Shown: positions 28,001 through 35,568, counted from the first letter of the stretch. The stretch is 63,660 nt of DNA from an uncultured Clostridia bacterium (GCA_946545645.1 CAMNNQ010000200.1:1-63660); one strand, 5' to 3'. A program made the numbers and translations. The notes: generated by a model not told the origin, from the sequence alone.

Positions 28001-28768
28001 GGCACCAATTGTGAATACGATACAGCCCGAGTTTTTGAAAGGGCAGGCGCTGATGCCGAGATCTTTGTTATTCGCAATCTGAATGAAAAAATGATCTCTG
28101 AATCTGTAATGGAAATGGAATCTAAGATCAAGAAATCACAGATAGTAATGCTTCCCGGCGGCTTCTCCGGCGGTGATGAGCCTGACGGTTCCGGTAAATT
28201 TATTGTTTCATTCCTCAGGAATCCCAGACTCACCGATGCTATTCATGAGCTTCTCCAGAAACGCGACGGATTGATGCTCGGTATCTGCAACGGCTTCCAG
28301 GCACTTGTTAAGCTCGGACTTGTCCCATACGGAGAGATCGTCGATATGCGCTCAGATTCCCCGACTCTGACCTTCAACACTATACACCGCCATCAGTCAA
28401 AAATGGTAAACACTCGCATCGCTTCCAACAAGTCTCCTTGGCTTGCAAGCTGCGAAGTCGGTGATATCCATTCAATCGCAATCTCACACGGCGAGGGCAG
28501 ATTTGTTGCAACTGCAAGAGAACTGGAGATCCTCGCAAAGAACGGTCAGATCGCAACACAGTATGTTGATTTTAACGGGGAGCCTACTCTTGACATTCAT
28601 TGCAACCCGAACACATCTGTCGATGCTATCGAAGGGATCACATCTCCCGACGGAAGAGTTCTCGGAAAGATGGGGCACTCAGAGCGTATGGGCAACGGTG
28701 TCTGCATAAATGTTCCCGGCGTTAAAGATCAGAAGATCTTTGAAAACGGAGTAAAATACTTCAGATAA
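25031..28768 (+). CDS. purL: Phosphoribosylformylglycinamidine synthase, single-chain
   Basis: Fourth step of purine synthesis: FGAR plus glutamine and ATP gives FGAM. The 1245-residue chain joins the PurS-like N-terminus, two AIRS-type halves, and a C-terminal class I glutamine amidotransferase (about 990-1245). The synthase signature is TYWSDHCRHTTFLT, and NETHNHPTEIEPFGGAATC marks the nucleotide site. In the glutaminase the nucleophile is in LMLGICNGFQALV, with FPGTNCEYD at its start. Bacillus splits this into PurS, PurL and PurQ; the fused form here is common in Clostridia. It is the first gene of a run that includes DUF1294 and tspO. Confidence 0.96.
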   Translation: MSVFRIYVEKKPEFAVEAASIMSDIKSALGLEGLKSLRVINRYDAEGLSAEDFKLATPVVFSEPAVDTTYDCLPELKDDEFIFAVEYLPGQFDQRADSCAQCISLLTGGKRPTVRSARIFIVGGALTPAQLDELKKYMINPVESREAKLDLFDTLDIKYDIPTTVDTVDGFIYSTEDDLKAMIDELGLAMDLDDIKFCQTYFKEKEQRNPTITEIRMIDTYWSDHCRHTTFLTTIDDVNIEADYINETYKQYQKARSELYIGRTDKPMTLMDLAVIGAKKLKKDGFLKELDESEEINACSVKIKVDVDGQDEEWLLMFKNETHNHPTEIEPFGGAATCLGGAIRDPLSGRSYVYQAMRVTGAGNPLVPVEDTIAGKLPQRKIVVGAANGYSSYGNQIGLATGHVNEIYHPGYVAKRMEIGAVIGAAPASNVRRERPVAGDVVILLGGKTGRDGCGGATGSSKSHTLHSLETCGAEVQKGNAPEERKLQRLFRNPEVTAMIKRCNDFGAGGVSVAIGELTDGLIIDLNAVPKKYDGLDGTELAISESQERMAVVIAKSDVEKFMSEAAKENLEATLVATVVDDPRLKMVWNGKTIVDLSREFLNSNGAEKHTTVKVDTPVFAGKENTEDTPERWENMISNLNICSQKGLVERFDSTIGAGTVLMPYGGKYQNTPTQAMAAKIPVLKGETTTASVMAWGFDPFLSSVSPYHGAMSAVVESVSKVVATGGSYKRCWLTFQEYFERTQNVPSRWGKPFAALLGAFKAQLELGCGSIGGKDSMSGTFEEIDVPPTLVSFAVSTTKTENVISQEFKNTNATVIYIKPEYDSNRLINFDSLKKVFKSVERLIRERKVSACWSLGCGGISEAVTKMAFGNKIGFRFTEELDTNELFRACYGSFVIELAKGINTENLDLREGSYKMLGVTTGEYTITTSKYTLDLNKLEKLWADKLEPVFPVKVKTSDVKPVKYSFSTETRKAPAIKAAKPRVLIPVFPGTNCEYDTARVFERAGADAEIFVIRNLNEKMISESVMEMESKIKKSQIVMLPGGFSGGDEPDGSGKFIVSFLRNPRLTDAIHELLQKRDGLMLGICNGFQALVKLGLVPYGEIVDMRSDSPTLTFNTIHRHQSKMVNTRIASNKSPWLASCEVGDIHSIAISHGEGRFVATARELEILAKNGQIATQYVDFNGEPTLDIHCNPNTSVDAIEGITSPDGRVLGKMGHSERMGNGVCINVPGVKDQKIFENGVKYFR

Positions 28769-28772
28769 TCAA

Positions 28773-28806
28773 TAATGGGTACCGGTGATCTTGCCGGTAC
28801 CCATTA
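28773..28806 (+). terminator. Long perfect hairpin after purL
   Basis: TAATGGGTACCGG (28773-28785) and CCGGTACCCATTA (28794-28806) form a 13 bp perfect stem with an 8-base loop, 4 bases after the purL stop. No U run follows, so it may be a weak terminator, a pause site or a 3'-end stabiliser rather than a complete terminator. Confidence 0.55.
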
Positions 28807-28820
28807 AATCGGTGATTACT

Positions 28821-29108
28821 ATGCTAAAATTTCTTACAACCTACGGAATTCTTATTCTGTTCGCAATTATGGGCATTGCGACCTTTATCGCTTACGGAGT
28901 CGATAAAAGAGCAGCAAAGCAGCATAAATGGCGTATCCCGGAGAAGACTCTCCTTCTTATGAATATCTTTGGAGGATTTGTCGGAGGATGGACCGGAATG
29001 TTCGTTTTCAGGCACAAGACCAAGCATTTCAGCTTTGTTCTTGTCCAGACACTTTCACTGATCCTCTGGGCTGTTGCCTGGAGCATACTTTGGATAAAAA
29101 ATCTGTAA
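28821..29108 (+). CDS. DUF1294 family membrane protein
   Basis: About 95 residues with three hydrophobic segments. It carries the DUF1294 core: AYGVDKRAAKQHKWRIPEKTL, then GGFVGGWTGMFVFRHKTKH. Family function is unknown; in other proteins the domain follows a cold-shock domain. I chose ATG 28821 (MLKFL), which has GGTGA just upstream; the frame extends 12 codons earlier, into the hairpin. It is probably read from the purL promoter. Confidence 0.85.
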   Translation: MLKFLTTYGILILFAIMGIATFIAYGVDKRAAKQHKWRIPEKTLLLMNIFGGFVGGWTGMFVFRHKTKHFSFVLVQTLSLILWAVAWSILWIKNL

Positions 29109-29111
29109 TAA

Positions 29112-29152
29112 ATACCCCCTGTCTGCATACACTATACTGCGACAGGGGGTAT
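29112..29152 (+). promoter_or_regulatory. Hairpin burying the tspO ribosome-binding site
   Basis: ATACCCCCTGTC (29112-29123) and GACAGGGGGTAT (29141-29152) form a perfect 12 bp stem. The only good Shine-Dalgarno for tspO, AGGGGG (29144-29149, 7 bases from ATG), is wholly inside the 3' arm. The DUF1294 stop codon (29106-29108) is 3 bases before the 5' arm, so a terminating ribosome would open the hairpin. Confidence 0.65.
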
Positions 29153-29156
29153 ACTA

Positions 29157-29630
29157 ATGAAAAGAACTAACCTCACAGAGCTGCTGATTTTTATTGTTTC
29201 CGCAGAACTTATAGGTGCGCTGTCCGCTTTGGTCGCGGGAGGGGATTTTAAAGAGTACTACAACACGCTCAGCAAACCGCCTTTAGCACCACCCAGCATT
29301 GTTTTCCCTATCGCCTGGGCTCTGCTCTATGCTGTAACGGCGTTTGGAGCTTATCTGGTGAATAATTCCGGCAGTGTTTTTGCTCATACTGCGCTGAGGA
29401 TCTACGCTTTACAGCTAGCTGTAAACTTCCTTTGGACACCGGTCTTTTTCAGGCTGAGATCATTCGCCGGAGCCCTTGCAGTCGCTGCTATACTGTTTAT
29501 CCTTATAGCATTAATGACATTTTGGTTTTATCGTTCTGAAAAGAAAGCTGCATTAACGACCGTTCCATATCTGTTATGGTCCGGGTATGCACTGTATCTT
29601 TCCATCGGGTTCCTGATAATGAACAAATAG
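29157..29630 (+). CDS. TspO/MBR family tryptophan-rich sensory protein
   Basis: Five-helix membrane protein of the TspO/translocator family, which binds porphyrins and is implicated in oxidative stress or tetrapyrrole handling. Length 157 is typical. The family segments are visible: LSKPPLAPPSIVFPIAWALLY, the helix LQLAVNFLWTPVFF, and a TVPYLLWSGYALYLS end. It is the last gene of the purL run and ends at a bidirectional terminator. Its ribosome site is inside a hairpin (29112-29152). Confidence 0.9.
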   Translation: MKRTNLTELLIFIVSAELIGALSALVAGGDFKEYYNTLSKPPLAPPSIVFPIAWALLYAVTAFGAYLVNNSGSVFAHTALRIYALQLAVNFLWTPVFFRLRSFAGALAVAAILFILIALMTFWFYRSEKKAALTTVPYLLWSGYALYLSIGFLIMNK

Positions 29631-29631
29631 T

Positions 29632-29670
29632 AAAAATGGCATATCCTGAAATAAGGATACGCCATTTTTT
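29632..29670. terminator. Bidirectional terminator between tspO and the ABC cluster
   Basis: AAAAATGGC-A-TATCCT and AGGATA-C-GCCATTTTTT form a stem of about 15 bp with one mismatch. It has A and U runs on both sides, so it can serve both tspO (plus) and the ABC gene ending at 29675 (minus). Confidence 0.9.
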
Positions 29671-29674
29671 CTGT

Positions 29675-31861
29675 TTATGCCTCCGCAGGCTGCGGAAGGA
29701 CTTTTTTCATCTTAGTTGTCTGACGCTGTGCCATAACGAGCCGGTAATAAACTCCCCCCTGCTTCATAAGCTCAGTATGAGTCCCTATCTCTGCCAGCTT
29801 GCCTTTATCAAGAACGATCAGCCGATCAGCGTTAGATAAGGTCGAAAGGCGGTGTGCTATGGCAATAGTAGTTCTGCCTTCAGTAAGCCTTGCAAGAGCC
29901 TGTTGAATCTTTTTCTCGGTCTGAGTATCAAGAGAAGCTGTAGCCTCGTCAAGAATAATGATCTTAGGATCATGCAGCAAAGCTCTGGCAATAGCTATCC
30001 TCTGACGTTCTCCGCCGGATAACTGGAAACCTTTATTGCCTACCCTTGTATTGTATCCGTCTGGCAGCTTGACAATAAAATCATGGGCATTTGCAATTTT
30101 GGCTGCTTTAACGACCTCTTCAAAAGGAGCTCCCGGCTTTGCATAAGAGATATTATCCAGAACAGACCCGTCAAAAAGGAAGGTTTCCTGTAACACAACG
30201 CCTACCTGCGACCGAAGGCTATGCTGAGAGATCTTTTTGATCGGAACGCCGTCAATACGTATCTCTCCCTGAGAGCAGTCATAAAGACGAAGTATCAGAT
30301 TAATCATCGTAGATTTTCCGACTCCTGAATGCCCGACTATGCCTATCATCTCGCCCTTATTTATCTTACAGGTGATCCCTTTCAGAACAGGTATATATGC
30401 TTTGTAACCGAAATAGACATCATCGAATTCAATATCTCCCTTTATATCGAGATCAACAGAATCCTCGCTGTCGCGAACATCAGACTGCTCATCGAGTATC
30501 TCGAACACCTTTCCTGCCGAGACCGAAGTATCCGCCAGCGTTCTGGGAATGTGGATCATCCAGCGGATGGGCTCATAAAGCATCGCAACATAAGTTGTAA
30601 ACTGGATCAATTCGCCCAGCGACATCTCTCTGTCAATTATCATTGAACCGCCGAAATAAAGCACAAGGAAATTACCTATCGTCAGTACAAATTCCGAAAA
30701 CGGGATGGTAAGATACCACATGATCTCAGCTCTGACACAAGCCTTTGCCCAGCTAAGAGAGCAATTCTCATAATGGCTTATCTCTCTTGCCTCGCTGCCG
30801 AAGGATTTAACTACTCTGATCCCGTTAAGGATATCATGGAGCGTCTCGCTGTGTGTCTTTGAACGTTTCCATACAGCAGTATACCTGATCGCCATTGTAT
30901 TAAACAGCCTCTTAACGATAAGAAATACAAAAGGTATGGGAACTATTGTCATCAGAGCCAGCCGCCAATCCATTACAAACAGTAAGACACTGATTATCAT
31001 CAAGGAAAGGATCTTTACGATCGCATCTTTACCGTTGGCTGTTATGAATTCCTCCAGCTTTGCTGCATCGCCTGAAACTCGGTTTATGAGCTCACCGGCT
31101 GTTCTCTTTGAAAGAGATCCAAGAGAAAGCTGCTGTGATTTGTCGAAAACCTCTTGCCTGAGATCTCTGCCTATGTTCAGCGCGGTCTTGAAGGAATTTT
31201 TCATATTAAGATACTCAAAGACACCGGCGAGCAAAAGCATTGTTACTATACCTATAACAATTGCAATAAATCCTCCCCATTCTTCAAGATGCGGGGTTAC
31301 ATAATCGTCTATGATTATCCTGTCAAGATATGGCATAAATACCCAGACGAGCTGCGACAGTATAGTACAGATAACAGCGATAATAAAATACTTCCTGTAC
31401 GGACCGATGCGTTTAATAAGCCTTAACAGCGTAGAACCTTTGCTCTTGCAGAAAACACACTCGGCAGCACCGTCCAGCGGAAGACCGCAGGTAGGGCAGG
31501 TAGGCTCATCAGCACCGGTGTCTGTTATCATCTCTCCTGTGCGGATATAGTGCTCAAGCAATTTCATGACCTCTCCGTAACGAACGAAGTATTCCTGAGT
31601 AAACCCGCAGAAGCAGACAGCATCACCGTTTTTAAGAATACCCTGCGCCATTGAAGAACCTATCTGCCTGCGGCATTCAAAGCTCTCAAACTGCTTTATA
31701 TCGTATTTTTCTTCCAGCTCACCGTCTACAAATATGTAGATATGCTCCCCGGCGACAGAAAACACGCCTTCGCAGCTCTCCCCATCCCCGATATAGGAAA
31801 AAGGCAGAGAATACGCAATATCATCAAGCTCGCTCGGAGGGAGTTTAAGGAGCAGATCCAT
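29675..31861 (-). CDS. ABC transporter, fused permease-ATPase, with N-terminal zinc ribbon (DUF1854-associated)
   Basis: Half-transporter of the exporter type. Residues 1-110 form a beta-rich region of unknown role. A Cys4 zinc ribbon follows (CPTCG and CVFCK, about 120-140). The six-helix exporter domain (about 155-460) comes next, then an ATPase with Walker A GHSGVGKST, signature LSGGERQR, Walker B ending IILDEATASLD and H-loop IAHRLS. Catalytic Glu is intact. I chose ATG 31861, 9 bases after AAGGAGG. It follows the DUF1854 gene by 49 bases and probably forms a heterodimer with the ABC gene at 32478. Related cyanophycin-associated transporters are known, but no cyanophycin synthetase is in view. 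Confidence 0.85.
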   Translation of the reverse strand: MDLLLKLPPSELDDIAYSLPFSYIGDGESCEGVFSVAGEHIYIFVDGELEEKYDIKQFESFECRRQIGSSMAQGILKNGDAVCFCGFTQEYFVRYGEVMKLLEHYIRTGEMITDTGADEPTCPTCGLPLDGAAECVFCKSKGSTLLRLIKRIGPYRKYFIIAVICTILSQLVWVFMPYLDRIIIDDYVTPHLEEWGGFIAIVIGIVTMLLLAGVFEYLNMKNSFKTALNIGRDLRQEVFDKSQQLSLGSLSKRTAGELINRVSGDAAKLEEFITANGKDAIVKILSLMIISVLLFVMDWRLALMTIVPIPFVFLIVKRLFNTMAIRYTAVWKRSKTHSETLHDILNGIRVVKSFGSEAREISHYENCSLSWAKACVRAEIMWYLTIPFSEFVLTIGNFLVLYFGGSMIIDREMSLGELIQFTTYVAMLYEPIRWMIHIPRTLADTSVSAGKVFEILDEQSDVRDSEDSVDLDIKGDIEFDDVYFGYKAYIPVLKGITCKINKGEMIGIVGHSGVGKSTMINLILRLYDCSQGEIRIDGVPIKKISQHSLRSQVGVVLQETFLFDGSVLDNISYAKPGAPFEEVVKAAKIANAHDFIVKLPDGYNTRVGNKGFQLSGGERQRIAIARALLHDPKIIILDEATASLDTQTEKKIQQALARLTEGRTTIAIAHRLSTLSNADRLIVLDKGKLAEIGTHTELMKQGGVYYRLVMAQRQTTKMKKVLPQPAEA

Positions 31862-31910
31862 ATATATCAAACCTCCTTCTATGGCTGCGGCATTTTAAGA
31901 TGCCATGCCA

Positions 31911-32456
31911 TCAGGTAAACATTTCGAGAACATTCCTGCTCTTTTTATCCAGTTTTGAGATCATAGGACAGTAGTACTTGTTCCCGTCCGCATCATTGAC
32001 ATACAGATACTCAGCCGAAAGCATCCTGAAATTCTGATACCAGTCGCGGACACATATGGTCTTCTGACCGGAGGTGGTATCGCATTTGACAAAGATCGCT
32101 CCACGCATATTATCTTTGATATTATAGACCTTTGTTATCTCAGGCATATAGTATTTATATTCCAGAAAGCGGTCAAGGATCTCATACTGCTCTTTGTCCA
32201 GATCCTTCATCTGCTTTATGACACCGACTTCGCGGAATTCTCTCTCTTCATTTTCGTATGAGAGGCTGATATAATCAGTCTTTGAATAAAACGGGATAAG
32301 TCTTGTCGGATTTATCCTCGAATATTCCTGACCGTCATAGATCAAAGTCAGGAAACCGCTCTTCTCTTTTCGGAAGCTGATCCTGGCGCAGTCCAGCAAA
32401 GTCAGCTTATCGACTTCGTAGACTTCTTCCTGCTGATTATTCACTTCATTTACCAT
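31911..32456 (-). CDS. DUF1854 domain protein
   Basis: A 181-residue soluble protein of the DUF1854 family. The family is found beside ABC exporters and, in many genomes, cyanophycin metabolism genes; its biochemical role is unknown. Visible landmarks are an N-terminal LTLLDCARISFRKEKSGFLTL, then LIPFYSKTDYISLS, and a C-terminal KDNMRGAIFVKCDTTSG. No membrane segment or signal peptide. It lies 21 bases after the upstream ABC gene and before the second one, so the three form one unit. Confidence 0.8.
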   Translation of the reverse strand: MVNEVNNQQEEVYEVDKLTLLDCARISFRKEKSGFLTLIYDGQEYSRINPTRLIPFYSKTDYISLSYENEEREFREVGVIKQMKDLDKEQYEILDRFLEYKYYMPEITKVYNIKDNMRGAIFVKCDTTSGQKTICVRDWYQNFRMLSAEYLYVNDADGNKYYCPMISKLDKKSRNVLEMFT

Positions 32457-32477
32457 ATTATCACCTCATTACCGAGT

Positions 32478-34748
32478 CTATTCATTTATAAACTTCAGAG
32501 CATCAGCTTGCAGCTTATAAAGCTCATAGTACTTCCCTTTCAGCTTTATGAGCTCATCATGTGTTCCGCTCTCCTTGAGTTCACCGTTTTCGATAACACA
32601 GAGCTTATCAGCATCCCTTAGAGTTGAGAGCCTGTGAGCTATGGAAATGATCGTCCTTCCCTGCTTCAGCTTGTCGATAGCAGCCTGTATCTTGCGCTCT
32701 GTTCTTGTATCCATAGATGCAGTAGCCTCATCAAGGATAAGTACATTCGGCTTCTGGATTATAGCCCTTGCGATAGAGATACGCTGTTTTTCTCCACCTG
32801 AAAGAGAAACACCGCCCTCTCCGATTCGTGTATTGTAGCCGTCAGAGAGTTTTGTAATAAACTCGTGCGCATTGGCCGATTTAGCTGCCTCGATAACTTC
32901 CTCCATCGAAGCATCCGGATTAGAATATCTGATATTGTCAGCTATAGTCCCGATAAACAGAAAGGTCTCCTGAGAGACGATACCGATATTTCTTCTCAGA
33001 TCCGACAGAGCGATCTTTCGCAGAGGAACACCGTCAATGATTATCTCTCCGCCTGTAACATCATAAAGCCTGGCCATAAGATTGATTATAGTCGATTTTC
33101 CTGCTCCGGTCTTTCCGACGATACCAAACATCTGCCCTGCTTCGACATTAAGATTCATATCTTTGATGATCGGCCTTCCGGCTTCATATTCAAAAGATAC
33201 ATTTTTCAGTTCAATATCTCCCTTCATATTTTCAAGCCTTACAGGGTGTTCGTCTTCCTTAACAGAAGGCAAGGCATCCATGATCTCAAACATACGCGAG
33301 GCAGCATCCATACATCTTGCCCAGCGGTCGCCTATCCATGTAAAGAAATTTATAGGTTCATAAGCCATATCTGTATAGGAAAGCAGAGCAGACAAAGCGC
33401 CGAACATGATCTGCCCTTTGATAACAAAGATCGCTCCAAGACAGAAAGCTAGCTTGTTTATTACTCTGTAAAATGTCCAGATCACAGGGACAGTATTAGC
33501 TATCCTGCTGTTTATATGATAATTGATATTGAAAGCATCAGTATTCTTAACAGAATATCTCTTTACTTCTCTCTCTTCATTTGAAAACGCCTTAACGACT
33601 CTCTGCCCGTTCATTACATCAGAAAGCACAGAATTAGCAGACCTCATTGCTACATCATATTTGCGATACAGCTTTCTCTGGCTGCGGTAGAATTTATGCT
33701 GGACTACCTCGATAACAGTAATCGTCAAAATAATGCCGATAGAAAGCAGAGGAGAGAGTAGGATCATTATGACAGCTATACCGACCAGTTTAACGACATT
33801 TGTCAGGCCGTATGGCATTATATCGGTAAAAAACCAATAGATATTATTGCTGTCTCTGTCAACTCTGCTCATTAGCGAGCCTGTCTGCTTGCTTGTAAAG
33901 AAATCAAGCGACAGATGCTGCATAGAGGAGAAGATCCTGGTACGGAGCCTGTGAGTCACGACCGGTGTGACCTTGGAGGTGATTATTCCTGAAATAACGC
34001 GTACTAACAATGATGCTGCATTGACTCCCATTATGACCAGAACGATCATAATTATCTGGCCGTAATACTTTCCTCCTTCGGTAAGAACATCATCATAAAG
34101 CATACGGGCACCAAATATCGGGGAAATAATAGTAAGTATACTGCTCAGAGCTATGGTAAGCAATATCAGGAAAACAGCCCATTTGAACTCACCGAACATC
34201 TTGAGCAATCGTCTGAAAACAGATCTTCTGTCAACGCATCTCGGGCAGACCGGTCTGTTCGGGTCAGGATAACGCTCTCCGCAGATCGGGCAATGTGTTT
34301 TTGTCGCTTCCAGGAGGCTGTCATCTATCTCTTCATGACGAACGGTCTTGTTCAGTCTGTCGGAAAACTTCTCGAATTTATCAGAGAAGCCAAGAGAAAA
34401 CCTTGCTATCGGTATATCTTCGCCCTCTTTGGGCTTAATCATTAACCGAGCAGAATTTGCGTATCTGTCTACATACATTTTCTCGATGTCTGCCAGCGGG
34501 AATTCATTATAATCCTTAATGTCGAAGCCGCTCATACTGCGGCGTTTCTCTCCTCTTCTCAGGCGCTCGTAATGCTCATATCCGGAAATGATGCTCAGTG
34601 TGTCGTCAGTAAATGTAATATACACGTCTATATATCTGCCGTCGCCGTCAAGATCGGCTTTGACGCAGTATTTTAGCTTATCGCAGATAACACCGCGCTT
34701 TGTAAGCTCCTGCTCGATAAGGTCTGCGAGCACATCAAAGTATTTCAT
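32478..34748 (-). CDS. ABC transporter, fused permease-ATPase, with N-terminal sensor-like domain and zinc ribbon
   Basis: Paired half-transporter of 756 residues. An N-terminal alpha/beta region (about 1-150) resembles that of its partner in position but not obviously in sequence. A Cys4 ribbon follows (CPICGERYPDPNRPVCPRC, about 153-171), then an exporter membrane domain and ATPase: Walker A GKTGAGKST, signature LSGGEKQR, LILDEATASMD, IAHRLS. Both halves keep the catalytic Glu, so neither ATP site looks degenerate. It is the first gene behind the leader peptide, attenuator and consensus promoter upstream. AGGAAG precedes the ATG. Confidence 0.85.
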   Translation of the reverse strand: MKYFDVLADLIEQELTKRGVICDKLKYCVKADLDGDGRYIDVYITFTDDTLSIISGYEHYERLRRGEKRRSMSGFDIKDYNEFPLADIEKMYVDRYANSARLMIKPKEGEDIPIARFSLGFSDKFEKFSDRLNKTVRHEEIDDSLLEATKTHCPICGERYPDPNRPVCPRCVDRRSVFRRLLKMFGEFKWAVFLILLTIALSSILTIISPIFGARMLYDDVLTEGGKYYGQIIMIVLVIMGVNAASLLVRVISGIITSKVTPVVTHRLRTRIFSSMQHLSLDFFTSKQTGSLMSRVDRDSNNIYWFFTDIMPYGLTNVVKLVGIAVIMILLSPLLSIGIILTITVIEVVQHKFYRSQRKLYRKYDVAMRSANSVLSDVMNGQRVVKAFSNEEREVKRYSVKNTDAFNINYHINSRIANTVPVIWTFYRVINKLAFCLGAIFVIKGQIMFGALSALLSYTDMAYEPINFFTWIGDRWARCMDAASRMFEIMDALPSVKEDEHPVRLENMKGDIELKNVSFEYEAGRPIIKDMNLNVEAGQMFGIVGKTGAGKSTIINLMARLYDVTGGEIIIDGVPLRKIALSDLRRNIGIVSQETFLFIGTIADNIRYSNPDASMEEVIEAAKSANAHEFITKLSDGYNTRIGEGGVSLSGGEKQRISIARAIIQKPNVLILDEATASMDTRTERKIQAAIDKLKQGRTIISIAHRLSTLRDADKLCVIENGELKESGTHDELIKLKGKYYELYKLQADALKFINE

Positions 34749-34774
34749 ATTTTCACTTCCTGCCGTTTAAACAT

Positions 34775-34802
34775 AAAAAACCTCTGTCCGTAAAGGCAGA
34801 GG
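34775..34802 (-). terminator. Intrinsic terminator (attenuator) before the ABC/DUF1854 operon
   Basis: On the minus strand CCTCTG (34802-34797) pairs with CAGAGG (34786-34781), with extra CC/GG pairing inside, and is followed by six U residues (34780-34775). It lies after the leader peptide and only 27 bases before the first ABC start codon, so it would stop transcription before the operon. Bases 34803-34795 can instead pair with leader bases 34856-34846. Confidence 0.82.
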
Positions 34803-34825
34803 CATACTTCTCCATAAATCTATCA

Positions 34826-34885
34826 CTATGGGAATACTACGAAGAGCCTTCTGACCGGTATACGCAAAACATCGAGTATTTTCAT
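34826..34885 (-). CDS. 19-residue leader peptide of the ABC/DUF1854 operon
   Basis: Small frame MKILDVLRIPVRRLFVVFP, 19 residues, with a strong GGAGGG ribosome site spaced 6 bases from the ATG. It begins about 34 bases after a perfect promoter and ends 23 bases before an intrinsic terminator. It contains three Arg but no run of a single amino acid, so it resembles leaders that sense ribosome inhibition more than amino-acid attenuators. Bases of codons 10-14 (GGTCAGAAGGC) can pair with the 5' arm of the terminator (9 pairs, two single-base bulges), forming a plausible antiterminator. Translation itself is inferred, not shown. Confidence 0.7.
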   Translation of the reverse strand: MKILDVLRIPVRRLFVVFP

Positions 34886-34918
34886 TTAAAGCCCTCCGTT
34901 TCAAAAATATTTTAACTT

Positions 34919-34947
34919 ATTATAACGCGTAACGGATCATTTGTCAA
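34919..34947 (-). promoter_or_regulatory. Perfect consensus promoter of the leader and ABC operon
   Basis: Minus strand TTGACA (34942-34947), exactly 17 bases, TATAAT (34919-34924). Such a strong promoter in front of a terminator fits a gene set controlled by attenuation rather than initiation. Confidence 0.88.
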
Positions 34948-34979
34948 GATAATTATATAATATGATAAAAACAGGCTGT

Positions 34980-35018
34980 AAAAAGCACAAAGGCTGCCGT
35001 TACCAGGAACGACAGCCT
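34980..35018 (-). terminator. Terminator after the HD-domain gene
   Basis: Inverted repeat AGGCTG-C-CGTT (34991-35001) and AACGACAGCCT (35008-35018), an 11-position stem with one mismatch. A short U-rich run follows on the minus strand (34984-34980). It isolates the HD gene from the ABC leader promoter. Confidence 0.75.
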
Positions 35019-35025
35019 GTTTGAT

Positions 35026-35568
35026 TCAGGATACTTTTCTGAGGACTGAGCCAACAGCCTTTGAGCCAAGGCCCTTGAGCTTACCCTTTACATGAGCACC
35101 GATCTCAAGAACAGCAGCATATTTATCTGTAACTACGATAACATAGCTCTCTGCATATCTCGGAAGACGCAATGTAAGCGGCCACATATGCTTGACAATG
35201 ATATCCTGCTCTCGTTTGGAAAGATCAAAGTTCTGCTTTGCGATCTCCAAAGCTATCCGCGGATGACGCATACCGTGAGGCATCTCGCCCTTCTTGCGGG
35301 GAACATCTCTCCAATCATAAAGATAGAGATCATGAAGTATACCTGCTCTAGCCGCTTTTTTTGAATCAAGACCGAGCTTACGGCAGATAAGGTAATTATA
35401 ATATGCAACATTCAAACAATGCTGATAGCAAGTCGTGCTGTAATGGTGTCGAAAATTCTTCATTTCAAGGACAGTCTCATTATTCAGAAGATCCTTGACA
35501 AAGCTGTAAAACTCTTCAGCCTCTTTGGAGCTTTCGATACGGTATTTTGAACCGAAAGCCTTGGACAT
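35026..35568 (-). CDS. HD-domain protein (predicted phosphohydrolase)
   Basis: About 180 residues. HD-superfamily residues are visible: HYSTTCYQHCLNVAYYNYLI, then AGILHDLYLYDW (HD pair) and a later DIIVKHMWPLT. HD proteins are metal-dependent phosphohydrolases acting on nucleotides or similar; the substrate here is unknown. Three in-frame ATGs occur. Only the third (35568, MSKAFGS) has proper spacing, 9 bases from AAGGAGG. It is a single-gene unit with its own promoter and terminator. Confidence 0.83.
   Translation of the reverse strand: MSKAFGSKYRIESSKEAEEFYSFVKDLLNNETVLEMKNFRHHYSTTCYQHCLNVAYYNYLICRKLGLDSKKAARAGILHDLYLYDWRDVPRKKGEMPHGMRHPRIALEIAKQNFDLSKREQDIIVKHMWPLTLRLPRYAESYVIVVTDKYAAVLEIGAHVKGKLKGLGSKAVGSVLRKVS

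Noticed and set aside
34775-34885. T-box or metabolite riboswitch in front of the ABC operon
   Set aside because: No T-box sequence or known aptamer pattern is seen, and the leader is short and translated; attenuation by the leader peptide explains the layout better.
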